Source: Bin87 sp965203855
GTDB lineage: Bacteria; Chloroflexota; Dehalococcoidia; Lucifugimonadales; UBA3495
Reading direction: 5' to 3'
NCBI GenBank assembly: GCA_965203855.1
Contig: CBDBDN010000005.1
Span: 1,302,001 to 1,366,000 of the forward strand
DNA length: 64,000 nucleotides
Position numbers and translations under genes: made by a program. Each line of letters starts with the position of its first letter. Position 1 is the first letter of the stretch. Positions 16,819 through 25,548 of the stretch are shown in pieces. The notes under the pieces are model-generated. The model did not search any database and had not been told where the DNA came from. It saw only the letters and a program-made list of their open reading frames with translations.

Positions 16819-17599
16819 CCGCCGCGCTGGAGCTGCGTCGGAACGAAATGCCGGCGCCCGTCGCTGCGCCGGCGTCAGCCGGCGGCGGTCTGGCATTCCG
16901 CAATGGCCCGGGGCGATCAGGCCGGGGGCGGTTGGCCGTTGGCGGCGGGCGGGGATGCCGAGTTCGGGCTCTGCGTCCGGGTCCGTATTCGTGTCCTGGC
17001 GTTCCAGCAGGGCGAGGGCTTCGTGGCGGGGCATTGCGCGCAGTTCGCTGATGGCGAGTTCGCGGCCCTCGCTGATGCCTTTGGCGATGCCTTTGTCCAC
17101 GCCTCGGGCCTCGCCCCTGGCCTCGGCTTTGGCTTCGGCGTCGGCGATACCTTCGGCGATGCCTTCGGCGATGACTTCCTCTTTGATTTGGCGGAAGTAG
17201 GCGGCTATACCCATATTGACGAACTCCTTGATGGCGGCGGGGCAGTTTTCTTTGGCGCACCAGTAGGCGAAAAAGGCGGCGGCCAGCGCAATGTAGCCGA
17301 CCGTTTCCGGTTCGCTGGCTTGCCGGGCGATGGCGACAGCGACGGAATTGCTCAGCCAGGTTTGCGGCAGCGGGATGGGGATTTGCCAGTCCAGATACCG
17401 ATGCAGCGTAATGACGGCGATGGCGGCCGGCGCGGCCCAGAAGCTTTTGCTTTTGAGGTTGAACCGGCGGGCGGGTTGGGCCTGGGATTCGGATTTGCGG
17501 TTGCGGTTGGGATTTTGATTGCGGTTGTCGGGTGGGCTGATAATCGGCCTCCGTTGCGTATTGCGGCGGCGCAGCGCAGTGGCAGAGCGCCACGTTCAT
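16435..17599 (-). pseudogene. Decayed membrane protein with EGIAEG/AEA coiled-coil tail
   Basis: Minus-strand sequence encodes a hydrophobic region (FWAAPAAIAVITLHRYLDWQ and YIALAAAFFAYWCAKENCP), then VNMGIAAYFRQIKEEVIAEG and repeating AEG/AEAKAEARGEARG units, then RAMPRHEALALLERQ. This resembles PD-(D/E)XK/Rpn-type transposase-associated proteins only in its EGI..EG tail. No ATG, GTG or TTG is found in this frame before the stop near 17598. An ATG at 17599 is one base out of frame, so a single extra base would explain the break. The frame also lacks a stop before running antisense into the dehydrogenase gene. True boundaries are unclear. Confidence 0.4.
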
Positions 17600-17666
17600 T
17601 ATAACGAACTTGGCGGCATTCGGGATAGGGCGGGTTTGCCGTCGTGTGTCCGCAGTAATTTTGCGG

Positions 17667-18119
17667 CTACGGCACTGCGCCTATGGCCCTTTGCATGGTG
17701 ATTGCGGCGTGACCGTAGATCCCGCCTGATAGCGAATCCGGGCTGTGGTGTTCAATTAGCGGCCCTTTGCCCATTTTGCTGCGCCAGCGTCCGTTGGGCA
17801 TTTGCAATGCCGCGTGCTGCATCTTGCCATCCGATTCGTACAAGGCGGCTTTTTGACAGCCGGCTGCAACGCCACCGTCATCGCATAGTTTGTATCCCTG
17901 TCCGCTGAATACTGCCGTCAGGCTTGCGATACTGTCGGTTAGCGGCGCCCACGCCGGCCAGTAGCTGACCCCGTCGGGCCACCACCAGCGACTGGTATCG
18001 CCGGCGGCGTAAGCGATGCAGTTGTACCGTGCCGAGGGTTGAGCAACGATTTCAAATCCGGCGCGGGCCAGGTTCGGGAATGATGCGGCGAGCAAGGCGG
18101 CCCAGTTAGACGAGGCCAT
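17667..18119 (-). CDS. DUF7689-like hypothetical protein
   Basis: This ~150-residue protein has YNCIAYAAGDTSRWWWPD near residue 30, a Cys-Ala start and Trp-rich stretch typical of a small family of proteins (DUF7689-like) with a conserved C and a later H (HAALQMPNGRW, GHAAITMQR). The Cys and His arrangement recalls papain-like or NlpC-like folds, but that is speculation. The ATG at 18119 follows GGGGTG; a GTG at 18128 is also possible. It overlaps the end of the large restriction enzyme gene by 14 bp, so it is the last gene of that operon. Confidence 0.68.
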   Translation of the reverse strand: MASSNWAALLAASFPNLARAGFEIVAQPSARYNCIAYAAGDTSRWWWPDGVSYWPAWAPLTDSIASLTAVFSGQGYKLCDDGGVAAGCQKAALYESDGKMQHAALQMPNGRWRSKMGKGPLIEHHSPDSLSGGIYGHAAITMQRAIGAVP

Positions 18120-21100
18120 TGCGTTCACCCCAGTCCAGCCAGGCTTGCTGCATTGCCGCGATGTCGCCGCGGGCGCCGGGGGGAACGGGGGCGGCGCCGG
18201 TGATTTCGCCCAGCGCGTGGAACCAATGCCCGCCCTGCGATCGCATTCTTTCCAGAATCAGGGGAACGACCGGCTCGCCCATGCTGACGATTTGACGGTG
18301 GGCGGGGTGCGCGGCGGCCTGGGCGGAGTTGGACAGCAGTACGGTTTCCTGCTCCCACTGGTCGGCCAGTTCCTGGAATCGGGCGCGGTCGGCCGGCGGG
18401 AGGTCCGGCGCGTCGGCGTATTGGCCGTAGCCGAGGCCGCGGACGTGGGGTTCCTGGTGGAGGAGCTGGCGGAGGCGGGTTAGTTCGTCCGCATCCCAGC
18501 TTAGGGCCTGGGCTACGGCTTCGTCCCAGAGGCGGCGCACTTCGCATTCGCCATCCCGAAACTGGGGGACGGGCATTGCTTTGGTCTGTTCCCAGCAGTC
18601 GGCCAGGATTTGACGGATGCGGGCGTCGTTTTGCACATCGGGGATGCGGATTTTACCGATTCCTGCCGGGCGATACATAGGGAACTCCAGTTTCCGGCCT
18701 GCGTTTCTCATCAATTGCAAACGGCCCGGGGTGGAGTTAATGAACACGGCTAACGCTTTGGACTCATCGGGGGTTAGGCCGGCTATCGGCATCCAGCCGC
18801 TGCCTACATAAGCCGTATCATCAGCAACGGCAGTGAGACGGCCAGCTTTGCTATCCTGACCGTCTGTAACCAGCAGATACCCAACTTTCGCCTGAATCTT
18901 ATCTGTTTCTGGGTATGTCCCTCCATTGCCAAGGCGGATGCTTTCGTCGCGGTTCTTGGGAATCCAGTACTCGTCGGGCTGACTCTGTATGCAAGTTTGC
19001 CCATCGGCACCTTTGGATTTCAAGATGGCGAAACCGCCTGGCGTGCCCATATGTGCAGGTTCGAAAGAGCCGCTTAAAAGTCGTCCGGTCTGTTCAGGTA
19101 ACCTGTCAGCTGCTGCCATAGTTTGCAGTCTGTCGTCACCAGCGAATCGGGCAGCGGCTTCGGCCAGTTCCGGCGCGCGCCAGACGGCCGGCGTCCAATC
19201 GCCCGCCTCGATCCTTTCCGCCGGCCAATAGGATACTTCGCCCCAGCCGTTGGCGATAAGGCCGTCGGCGCAGTCGGCAAGGCAGCGGTGCCAATCGTTA
19301 ACTTCGCTGTCGTCCGTTGGGAAACGGTCCAAATTGATGAACCGGGTAGGCGGTTTGGGGCCGGCGCCGTCATACCGTTTGGCGATAATGACACTTTCGT
19401 TAATACTGGTGTTCTGGCTCAAGTTCATATTGCCGCTCTGATGGCAAGACAATATGGTGTGGATGTGGTAACGCTGGGACAGTATGCACCGTTCATTATG
19501 TGCCGCCGGGGCGGTCATAGCGATAGTAGGATGCACCATCGTTAGTACGCCATCGGATGGGGACAAGCATTTGTCTGCCAAAGCGTCGAACAGAGGGGCC
19601 AGCGAGTTTTTGTCCGCAAAGTTCGCCAGTTCCGGGTCGCTGCGTACCAGCATTTGTTCCATAGCGTCCACGCGGTCGCGCAGGGCGGCTTGGGTAGGTT
19701 TCGCGAATTTTTCGCCCATTTTGCTGCGGTTGGTGAAGGGGGGGTTCATGATGACGATGCGGGCGTTTTGGGCGGCTTGGGCCGGGTCGTCCAGGCGGCC
19801 GTCGTCATACTGGTTCCAGACGGTTGCGGCGGCGATGGGGTCGTCGGCCAGTTCCAGTTCACCGCCGCGGCGGACGATGGCCTGCTGGCCGAGGAGTTCC
19901 AGCGTACCGGCGGATACTTGCGCCGGGTGGTCGGCCGGGTGGTTGGATTGAGGGCCGTAGGGCATCAGATGGAGTCCCATGCGGCGGTAGCGGATGTCCT
20001 GGTTGCCGGCGGTAAGCTGGGAGGCGGCGAGTTGCAGGGAGATGGGGTTGATGTCCATACCCTTGATGGTGTCCTCGACGGCCAGTTTTTGGAGGTTGGC
20101 GAGTTGGGTAGGGTTGGCGCCTTGGGCGGCGGCGCGGCGTTTCATTTCGGCGAGGAGGGCGGCGAGGAGGGCGCCGCTGCCGCAGGCGGGGTCCAGGATT
20201 TTGAGGTCTTGCCAGAGGGCGGGATCCGTCCAGTCCATCCGGCGGGCGGCGTTGCTGCCGGCAATGCCGGCAGTATTGCCGGCGGCGTTTCCGTAGGGGT
20301 TTTCGTAGGCGTCCCCGTAGGCATCCCCGTAGGCGTCCAGGGTAAGGCGGGCGGCGATAGATGCGGCGACGGGACGGGTAAAGAAGGCGCCGTCGCTGGC
20401 CTGGTTGCCCATGACGCGGTTGAAAAGGGGGCCGGCGTGGTCGGCGCCCATATCGGCATAGGTTTCGGCGATGCGCTGGGCTTCGGCGGCGATGTGGCGG
20501 AGGGCGCGTTCCAGTCCGGCGAGTTTGCCGGTGTCCTCGACGGCGTAGATGACGCGGACGGCGGGCTCCAGGATGGGCTTGAAGTCGTGGGCGATGATGT
20601 CGTTCCACTGGCGGGTTACGGCGCTGACGACGTTAGGGCGGTTTTTGACGGCGGCGAGGTCGTGTACGCCGGGGAGCCAGCGTCCGTTGGCGATGCGCTG
20701 GTGGAGCATAGCGGCGTTCATCAGGAGGAGGGCGGCGATGGTGCAGCCGTCGGCCTGGCTTTGGCGCTTGTCGTCCTGGAGGTTGTCCAGGCCGAAATGG
20801 GTATCCAAGGCCGGCTGTAGGCCCTCATTGCGGAGATGATGGGCGGCTTCTTTGATGCCGGTTTCCAGGATATTAAGGTCGCGGACGACGCGGTTGTCGG
20901 TAAGGCCGGACTTGGCGAGGAGGTTCATTTTGATGGCGTCGCCGTGTTCGTCCAGGCCGGTAAGCAGCAGCATTTGGAGGGCGTTCTGCTGGGCGCGGTC
21001 GGCGGGGGTGCGGCGGGGTCGGCGGGCGGTTTCGGAGTCGTTGATGCGGATGCCGGCGCCCTTGTTGATCATATCGCGGCCTTTGGCTTTGGACTTGGCG

Positions 21101-23850
21101 AGGTCGACCGGGCCGGGGGCGCCGTCGGGGGCTGGCTTGCCGCGGGCGACGGTATCGCGGCGGAGTTCACGGCTGCCGTCATAATTGCGTTTGCCGGCGA
21201 TAATCTGGGTAAAGTCCAGGCGTGGCGGGGGCAGTTCGCCGGCGTCGCGGATTAGCCGGGGTGGTATGACGGCGGGTTGGCCGTAAGCGGGGGGGACGGC
21301 ATCGCTGCTGGCATCGCCGGCGCCGGCGCTATAGCTGCCGCCAGCGCCGGCGCCCTCCGGGGCCGGGACATTGGCATCGGAATTGATATTGAGGGCGGCA
21401 TTGGAATTGAGATTGGCATTGATATTGAGGGCAGTATCGGCAGCCGCATTGGCCGGCGCCGGTGGCGTCAGGGGGGTGAACTCGGTGGAGAGGGTGGTTT
21501 TGCCGTCCAGGACGCGGGCGACGGCGCGCTCGGCTTCGCCGGGCGGGCCTTGGTGTTCGCGATACTGGATGCGGCGGTCGGCGCCGGCGGCGACGGCGAC
21601 GATAGTGCGTTCCACTGCCGGCGGACGGGGGATGTAGAGTTGGAGCAGCTGGCCGAGGTTGTCCTCGATGCGCTGGTCGTGGGCGCGGAGGGCGAGCAGG
21701 ATTTGGCCGAGTTCGGACCAGCCCTCGTCCATATTGCTGACGCTGAGCCAGGTTTCGGGGTCGGCATTAGGCGGGATGATGATGGGGCAGATGATATAGC
21801 CCATCTGCTTGCCGGGGGCGATTCGCATGGCGCGGCCGACGGCCTGGATGACATCGATGGGGCTTTTGCGGGCTTCCAGGAAAGCGACGGCGCTGAGGGT
21901 AGGGGAATCGGTGCCTTCGCCAAAGATGCCGACGTTGATGATGCCGTGGGGGCGGTCGGCGGCGGCATCGCCAAGCTTGCGCTTGGCGTCATCACGGGCC
22001 GCGACATTGCTTTTGGCGTCCAGATGCTCCAGGGTGTAGTCGGCGGCGGTTTGGCCGGGGCGGTTGCGGTCCAGCCAGCGTTGCAGCCACTGCCGGACGG
22101 CCGGGGCTTGCAGGTCGGACGCCATATTGCGGGATTTATCGACGGTGTTCATAAAGGCGATGCAGGATTTGATGGGGACGCTGCCGCCTTTGCCGCCGCT
22201 GCCGTCCGGTTCGTCAGACTGACTATCCGGGTTGGCGGCTTGACTGTCCGGGTCGGCGGATTGAGCGGCGCCGCTCATGGCCAGGGCAAAGGCCATGCCG
22301 CGCAGGTAATGGAGAGTATTGAGTTTCTGCTTGCCCTTGCTGCGGGTTTGGGCGGCCAGCAGATTGGCCTGGTGATAGGCGTCGGGGTCGTTGACGGCGA
22401 GGGCGATGATGCGGTAGTCGGAGAGCCAGCCGTTGTTGACGGCTTCCACATAGCTTTTGCGGTAGAGTTCCACGCCGAAAACGGTTTCGTCGTCCATAGT
22501 GCGGACAATCCAGTCGCCGGGGCGGTCGCTGTCCACCATGCGGGTGTTATAGATGCGGGGCGTAGCGGTCTGGTAGATGCGGTAAGCGGCGGGGAAAGCG
22601 TTCTGGTCGTGGCAGAGGGTAAAATCGCGGATGCGCTGCTCCGCATCGGAAACGGCGCCGCTTTTGGAGTTGCGCTTGCGGCGGAGTCCGGCGGTGCGGT
22701 GGGCTTCGTCGGCGATGAGCACCTGCGCCGTTGCGCCGGCCATCGCCAAGGCGTCGGCGATGCGGCGTCCGCTCTGGTAAGTGCCGAAAATGACGCTGAT
22801 ACTGGCCGGGTCGGCTGGCCCCTGGCGGATCCAGGCGGCGATTTCGGCCGGGTCGGTAGTAACCTTGCCCTTGATTTCGGATGCGCTGACATTGCTGTTG
22901 TCCAGCGTTGGGTCCAGGGCGGTGTTGCGGGAGCTTTCCTTGGCCGGGTCATAGCCGGCGGTTTCGTCGGAGCAGACGGCCAGGGCGTGCAGGGGGACGG
23001 CGGCGGGGGCGTGTTCCTGGAGGTATTCGCGCCGGATTTGCGCGACCAGGGCGATGGAGGGGCACATCACGATGGAGAGCTGGCCGGGCGGGGTTAGCTG
23101 TTCCAGGATGCGGAGGGAGATGCGGGTTTTGCCGGTGCCGCAGGGCAGGATGATGCGGCCGCGGGCCTGGCCGACGGGGAGTCCGCCGCTGTCGGAGGCG
23201 GCGTGTTCTTGGAGGATGCGGACGCTGTCGGCGACGGCTTCGTCCTGCATACACTGGCGGGTTTGGCGGGCTTCGGACGGCGCGTCGGGGGCGCAGTGGG
23301 GGCAAAGTTCGGGCGGGGGCGCGGCCCGCTGCTGGGCTGCCAGGTCGGTGTGAATGTTGACCAGCTTGATGGGGCCGGGGGCGGACATACTGGCCGCCTG
23401 GCTGGCGTTCCTGCTGATGCGGTTGTCGCCGTTGGTGATCAGCCAGCGTTCCGCCCAGAAATCGCCAGCGGATGTTGCTATGAACTTGTCCAGTTCGGTT
23501 TTGTGGATTTCGTCGCCCCGGCCGTTGTCGTCCAGCTGGCGGGCCTTGCACTGGATAGCGATGTGTTCGCCATCGGAACGGCGCACCGCTACGGCGTCGA
23601 TGCCGATGTCCTGGCCGGTGACGTCGGGGAAATGCCGTTCCCGTTCCGGCCAGTCGGCCCAGGGATAGCACTCTGCGATGTCCCATTCCCGCAGGTAGGG
23701 GGCGGCGTTAATGGTGATGGATTCCAGCCATTTGCCGTCGGTGGGATGCGGGCTCATTTCGTTGATGACGCGGAGGGCGTCATCCAGGAAAGCGGCGAGG
23801 TTGTCGTGGGGGTTGGCGGTGATGACGGGGTTGGCAGTGGTGAAAGACAT
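18106..23850 (-). CDS. Type ISP-like single-chain restriction-modification enzyme (nuclease-helicase-methyltransferase)
   Basis: This protein is 1914 residues from the ATG at 23850 (GGGAGC upstream). Domain order: an Mrr-like PD-(D/E)XK nuclease with D81, D85 and the QCK motif at 100-102; a superfamily 2 helicase with PCGTGKT at about 236-242, DEAH at 381-384, TATPR, and motif VI QAVGRAMR; a long variable spacer; an N6-adenine methyltransferase with DPACGSG near 1220 and NPPF near 1367; and a C-terminal target-recognition-like region with KIRIPDVQ. This matches LlaGI/LlaBIII-type ISP enzymes, which methylate one strand and translocate before cutting. It is longer than those (about 1570-1600 residues), partly through Ala/Asn-rich and YGDAYGDAY repeats. 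It follows a dCTP deaminase gene directly. Confidence 0.88.
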   Translation of the reverse strand: MSFTTANPVITANPHDNLAAFLDDALRVINEMSPHPTDGKWLESITINAAPYLREWDIAECYPWADWPERERHFPDVTGQDIGIDAVAVRRSDGEHIAIQCKARQLDDNGRGDEIHKTELDKFIATSAGDFWAERWLITNGDNRISRNASQAASMSAPGPIKLVNIHTDLAAQQRAAPPPELCPHCAPDAPSEARQTRQCMQDEAVADSVRILQEHAASDSGGLPVGQARGRIILPCGTGKTRISLRILEQLTPPGQLSIVMCPSIALVAQIRREYLQEHAPAAVPLHALAVCSDETAGYDPAKESSRNTALDPTLDNSNVSASEIKGKVTTDPAEIAAWIRQGPADPASISVIFGTYQSGRRIADALAMAGATAQVLIADEAHRTAGLRRKRNSKSGAVSDAEQRIRDFTLCHDQNAFPAAYRIYQTATPRIYNTRMVDSDRPGDWIVRTMDDETVFGVELYRKSYVEAVNNGWLSDYRIIALAVNDPDAYHQANLLAAQTRSKGKQKLNTLHYLRGMAFALAMSGAAQSADPDSQAANPDSQSDEPDGSGGKGGSVPIKSCIAFMNTVDKSRNMASDLQAPAVRQWLQRWLDRNRPGQTAADYTLEHLDAKSNVAARDDAKRKLGDAAADRPHGIINVGIFGEGTDSPTLSAVAFLEARKSPIDVIQAVGRAMRIAPGKQMGYIICPIIIPPNADPETWLSVSNMDEGWSELGQILLALRAHDQRIEDNLGQLLQLYIPRPPAVERTIVAVAAGADRRIQYREHQGPPGEAERAVARVLDGKTTLSTEFTPLTPPAPANAAADTALNINANLNSNAALNINSDANVPAPEGAGAGGSYSAGAGDASSDAVPPAYGQPAVIPPRLIRDAGELPPPRLDFTQIIAGKRNYDGSRELRRDTVARGKPAPDGAPGPVDLAKSKAKGRDMINKGAGIRINDSETARRPRRTPADRAQQNALQMLLLTGLDEHGDAIKMNLLAKSGLTDNRVVRDLNILETGIKEAAHHLRNEGLQPALDTHFGLDNLQDDKRQSQADGCTIAALLLMNAAMLHQRIANGRWLPGVHDLAAVKNRPNVVSAVTRQWNDIIAHDFKPILEPAVRVIYAVEDTGKLAGLERALRHIAAEAQRIAETYADMGADHAGPLFNRVMGNQASDGAFFTRPVAASIAARLTLDAYGDAYGDAYENPYGNAAGNTAGIAGSNAARRMDWTDPALWQDLKILDPACGSGALLAALLAEMKRRAAAQGANPTQLANLQKLAVEDTIKGMDINPISLQLAASQLTAGNQDIRYRRMGLHLMPYGPQSNHPADHPAQVSAGTLELLGQQAIVRRGGELELADDPIAAATVWNQYDDGRLDDPAQAAQNARIVIMNPPFTNRSKMGEKFAKPTQAALRDRVDAMEQMLVRSDPELANFADKNSLAPLFDALADKCLSPSDGVLTMVHPTIAMTAPAAHNERCILSQRYHIHTILSCHQSGNMNLSQNTSINESVIIAKRYDGAGPKPPTRFINLDRFPTDDSEVNDWHRCLADCADGLIANGWGEVSYWPAERIEAGDWTPAVWRAPELAEAAARFAGDDRLQTMAAADRLPEQTGRLLSGSFEPAHMGTPGGFAILKSKGADGQTCIQSQPDEYWIPKNRDESIRLGNGGTYPETDKIQAKVGYLLVTDGQDSKAGRLTAVADDTAYVGSGWMPIAGLTPDESKALAVFINSTPGRLQLMRNAGRKLEFPMYRPAGIGKIRIPDVQNDARIRQILADCWEQTKAMPVPQFRDGECEVRRLWDEAVAQALSWDADELTRLRQLLHQEPHVRGLGYGQYADAPDLPPADRARFQELADQWEQETVLLSNSAQAAAHPAHRQIVSMGEPVVPLILERMRSQGGHWFHALGEITGAAPVPPGARGDIAAMQQAWLDWGERNGLV

Positions 23851-23851
23851 T

Positions 23852-24394
23852 TTAGGCTCCCTGGAATATGCCGCGGTAAGTATCGCCGGCCGGATGCCCC
23901 AGCCGTTCAAGCAGCAAAGTGCAGATGGCCATTCCGGAGGAAAGCCGCACCCGGCTTTTGCCCAGATGGAATATCTCCAGAGTGATGTGGTTGTGAAAGC
24001 CCGGATCGATTTTAGGGGCGGTGATATGGACGCCGATGCCCAGTCGGGCCAGCCGGCTCCGGCCCTCTACCCGCCCCGACAGCCGCTCGTTCAGGCTCAC
24101 CCATTCCGCCGTTTTGCCGATGACAAAATCGCCCGGGGCCAGTTCCAAACCGCCCGCCGCCGCAATGTCAATCCGATCCGAGCTTTCCTCAAGAAATTCG
24201 CCGACATCCAGCTTTACGAGGTCGACGGTAATAGCATCCCGGTTGACGCTGTCCCTGGGCCGCCAAATTTCAGAGTCCAGCGTCAGGTCGATAGACGCCG
24301 GTTGCAACCGACGGTCGTCGTTGGGCAGCGGCGGGTCAATGATGAGTTCATCGTTGGCAATGGCCAGGCGGATTTCCCCGTCGGACATCAGCAT
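23852..24394 (-). CDS. dcd: dCTP deaminase family protein
   Basis: This 180-residue protein is close to bacterial Dcd length. The diagnostic EGRSRLARLGIGVH..APKIDPGF, followed by HITLEIFHLG, includes the Arg-Ser substrate loop and the catalytic Glu of the LEI motif. It would deaminate dCTP to dUTP. AGGAGG precedes the ATG at 24394. It ends 1 bp before the start of the large restriction enzyme gene, so the two are co-translated. A dedicated dCTP deaminase next to a restriction system fits the known antiphage role of some dCTP deaminases, which deplete dCTP during infection. A housekeeping role in dTTP synthesis cannot be excluded. Confidence 0.9.
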   Translation of the reverse strand: MLMSDGEIRLAIANDELIIDPPLPNDDRRLQPASIDLTLDSEIWRPRDSVNRDAITVDLVKLDVGEFLEESSDRIDIAAAGGLELAPGDFVIGKTAEWVSLNERLSGRVEGRSRLARLGIGVHITAPKIDPGFHNHITLEIFHLGKSRVRLSSGMAICTLLLERLGHPAGDTYRGIFQGA

Positions 24395-24431
24395 AGTGGG
24401 TTGCCTCCTGTCGGCGGCCCGCGGTCCTGGT

Positions 24432-24746
24432 CTATTTAATCAGCAGGGGTTCCAGGCAGTGTTCGGGGATTACCCAGGTGGGGCGGCCTTCGTTGCTGGT
24501 AGGCAAGTGGAGGATGACCCGTCCGTCGGCGGTTTTGCCGGCATAGGCGACCGGCACATAGCTGAGGTTTTCGCCCATAGAGTGGGTCGGCACCAGCGCG
24601 TCATAGCGCTGCCCGTCAATCTCTTTGATGATGAAGGTGTCGTGGTCCAGCGGGGTGATTTTCGCTTCGCCGGGTTCCAGCGCCAGTTTCAGGCAGTCGT
24701 CCCGGTAGTACCAGATGTTGGGGCGGCGTGGGGGCGGGGTTATCAT
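24432..24746 (-). CDS. Small conserved-looking protein of dcd/restriction operon
   Basis: This 104-residue protein begins MITPPPRRPNIWYYRDDCL and ends WVIPEHCLEPLLIK. It appears to be a compact beta-rich domain (DHDTFIIKEIDGQRYDALVP, GRVILHLP). I do not recognise the family. GGAGG sits 8 nt before the ATG. It lies 37 bp upstream of dcd on the same strand, so it is probably part of the operon and may regulate or bind the deaminase. Confidence 0.68.
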   Translation of the reverse strand: MITPPPRRPNIWYYRDDCLKLALEPGEAKITPLDHDTFIIKEIDGQRYDALVPTHSMGENLSYVPVAYAGKTADGRVILHLPTSNEGRPTWVIPEHCLEPLLIK

Positions 24747-24893
24747 AGTTGAATCCTCCGGGCGTGTGGTTTGAGATGCGCGACGGGTTGGGATCCTCCC
24801 CGTCGCATTGGCAAGGCATTTTTACAGATGGCCGGGCGGCAAGCAACCGCCGGGCGGTCGCTAGAGAGCCGCGCCGCGCGGAGCGGCGGGGCG

Positions 24894-25169
24894 TCAGTTC
24901 AGGCTGGGTCCGCCGCCGCTTTTGCCGCCGCCGGGTGCCGGCGGGTAGTTGTCCAGGTCGGAGGCGTCATCGTCGTGGCTGCCGCGCAATACGCAGTGGC
25001 CGCACACTTTGCAGACGGGATGCAGGCCGTTGAACTGGCGATGATAGTAGGTGCAGAGTCCGGCTTGGGGATCCTGGCAGCGGGGACAATCCTCGCAGCG
25101 GCCGGTATGGCCGCCGACGCCGGCTTGGGGCTGGACGGTGGTTTGCGGGTTTTCCAGAACGGTTACCAT
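24894..25169 (-). CDS. Small cysteine-rich (zinc-ribbon-like) protein
   Basis: The ATG at 25169 follows GGAGG at 9 nt; an earlier ATG at 25184 lacks a ribosome site. The 91-residue product has CEDCPRCQ, then a Cys 8 residues on, then CKVCGHC, suggesting two metal-binding knuckles, and a Gly/Pro-rich C-terminal tail (PAPGGGKSGGG). It lies about 150 bp upstream of the dcd/restriction operon on the same strand; whether it belongs is uncertain. Possible roles are nucleic-acid or protein binding. Confidence 0.6.
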   Translation of the reverse strand: MVTVLENPQTTVQPQAGVGGHTGRCEDCPRCQDPQAGLCTYYHRQFNGLHPVCKVCGHCVLRGSHDDDASDLDNYPPAPGGGKSGGGPSLN

Positions 25170-25264
25170 TTGGCGGGCCTCCATAAGTCGGGGCGGAGCA
25201 GGACGGAGTAAGACGGAGAGGATTTGCGAGGGCCGAATTGTATCAAACTTGGGTACGGATCTGC

Positions 25265-25445
25265 CCGCGCTCCAACGCTTCCCGGGCGGGTTGGCATGGA
25301 TGGACAGGATGGAGGGGATTTGTGGCGTACCCATCGCTACGGCAGTGGATTCCGGCTTGCGCTGGAATGACGGTTAGGGGGTGGAATGGCCGGAATGACG
25401 GTTGGGGAGATTGGAATGGCGGGATAGTGGGCAGAATGACGAGGT
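25265..25445. repeat. Mixed short repeats and single palindrome arm
   Basis: The gap before the TPR gene holds GGCATGGATGGACAGGATGGAGGGGAT, also seen near 13310 in variant form and in part near 45010, then a single palindrome arm (ATTCCGGCTTGCGCTGGAATGACGG, 25349-25373) and degenerate GGAATGACGGTTGGGG units. No gene is seen here. Confidence 0.6.
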
Positions 25446-25548
25446 TAATGGCCAAGGACGGCAATGACAATGACATCGACGGCTTTGCTGTGGTAACCTG
25501 ACGGCATCCACAATCCAATTTTGATTATCGTTTATGGGAGGGCTGCTG

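Noticed and set aside
19654..20820. Long plus-strand open frame opposite the restriction enzyme
   Set aside because: Gly/Val-rich antisense shadow in GC-rich DNA. The minus strand has clear nuclease, helicase and methyltransferase motifs.
21277..23097. Another long plus-strand frame opposite the same enzyme
   Set aside because: It also shadows helicase motifs; no ribosome site or domain.
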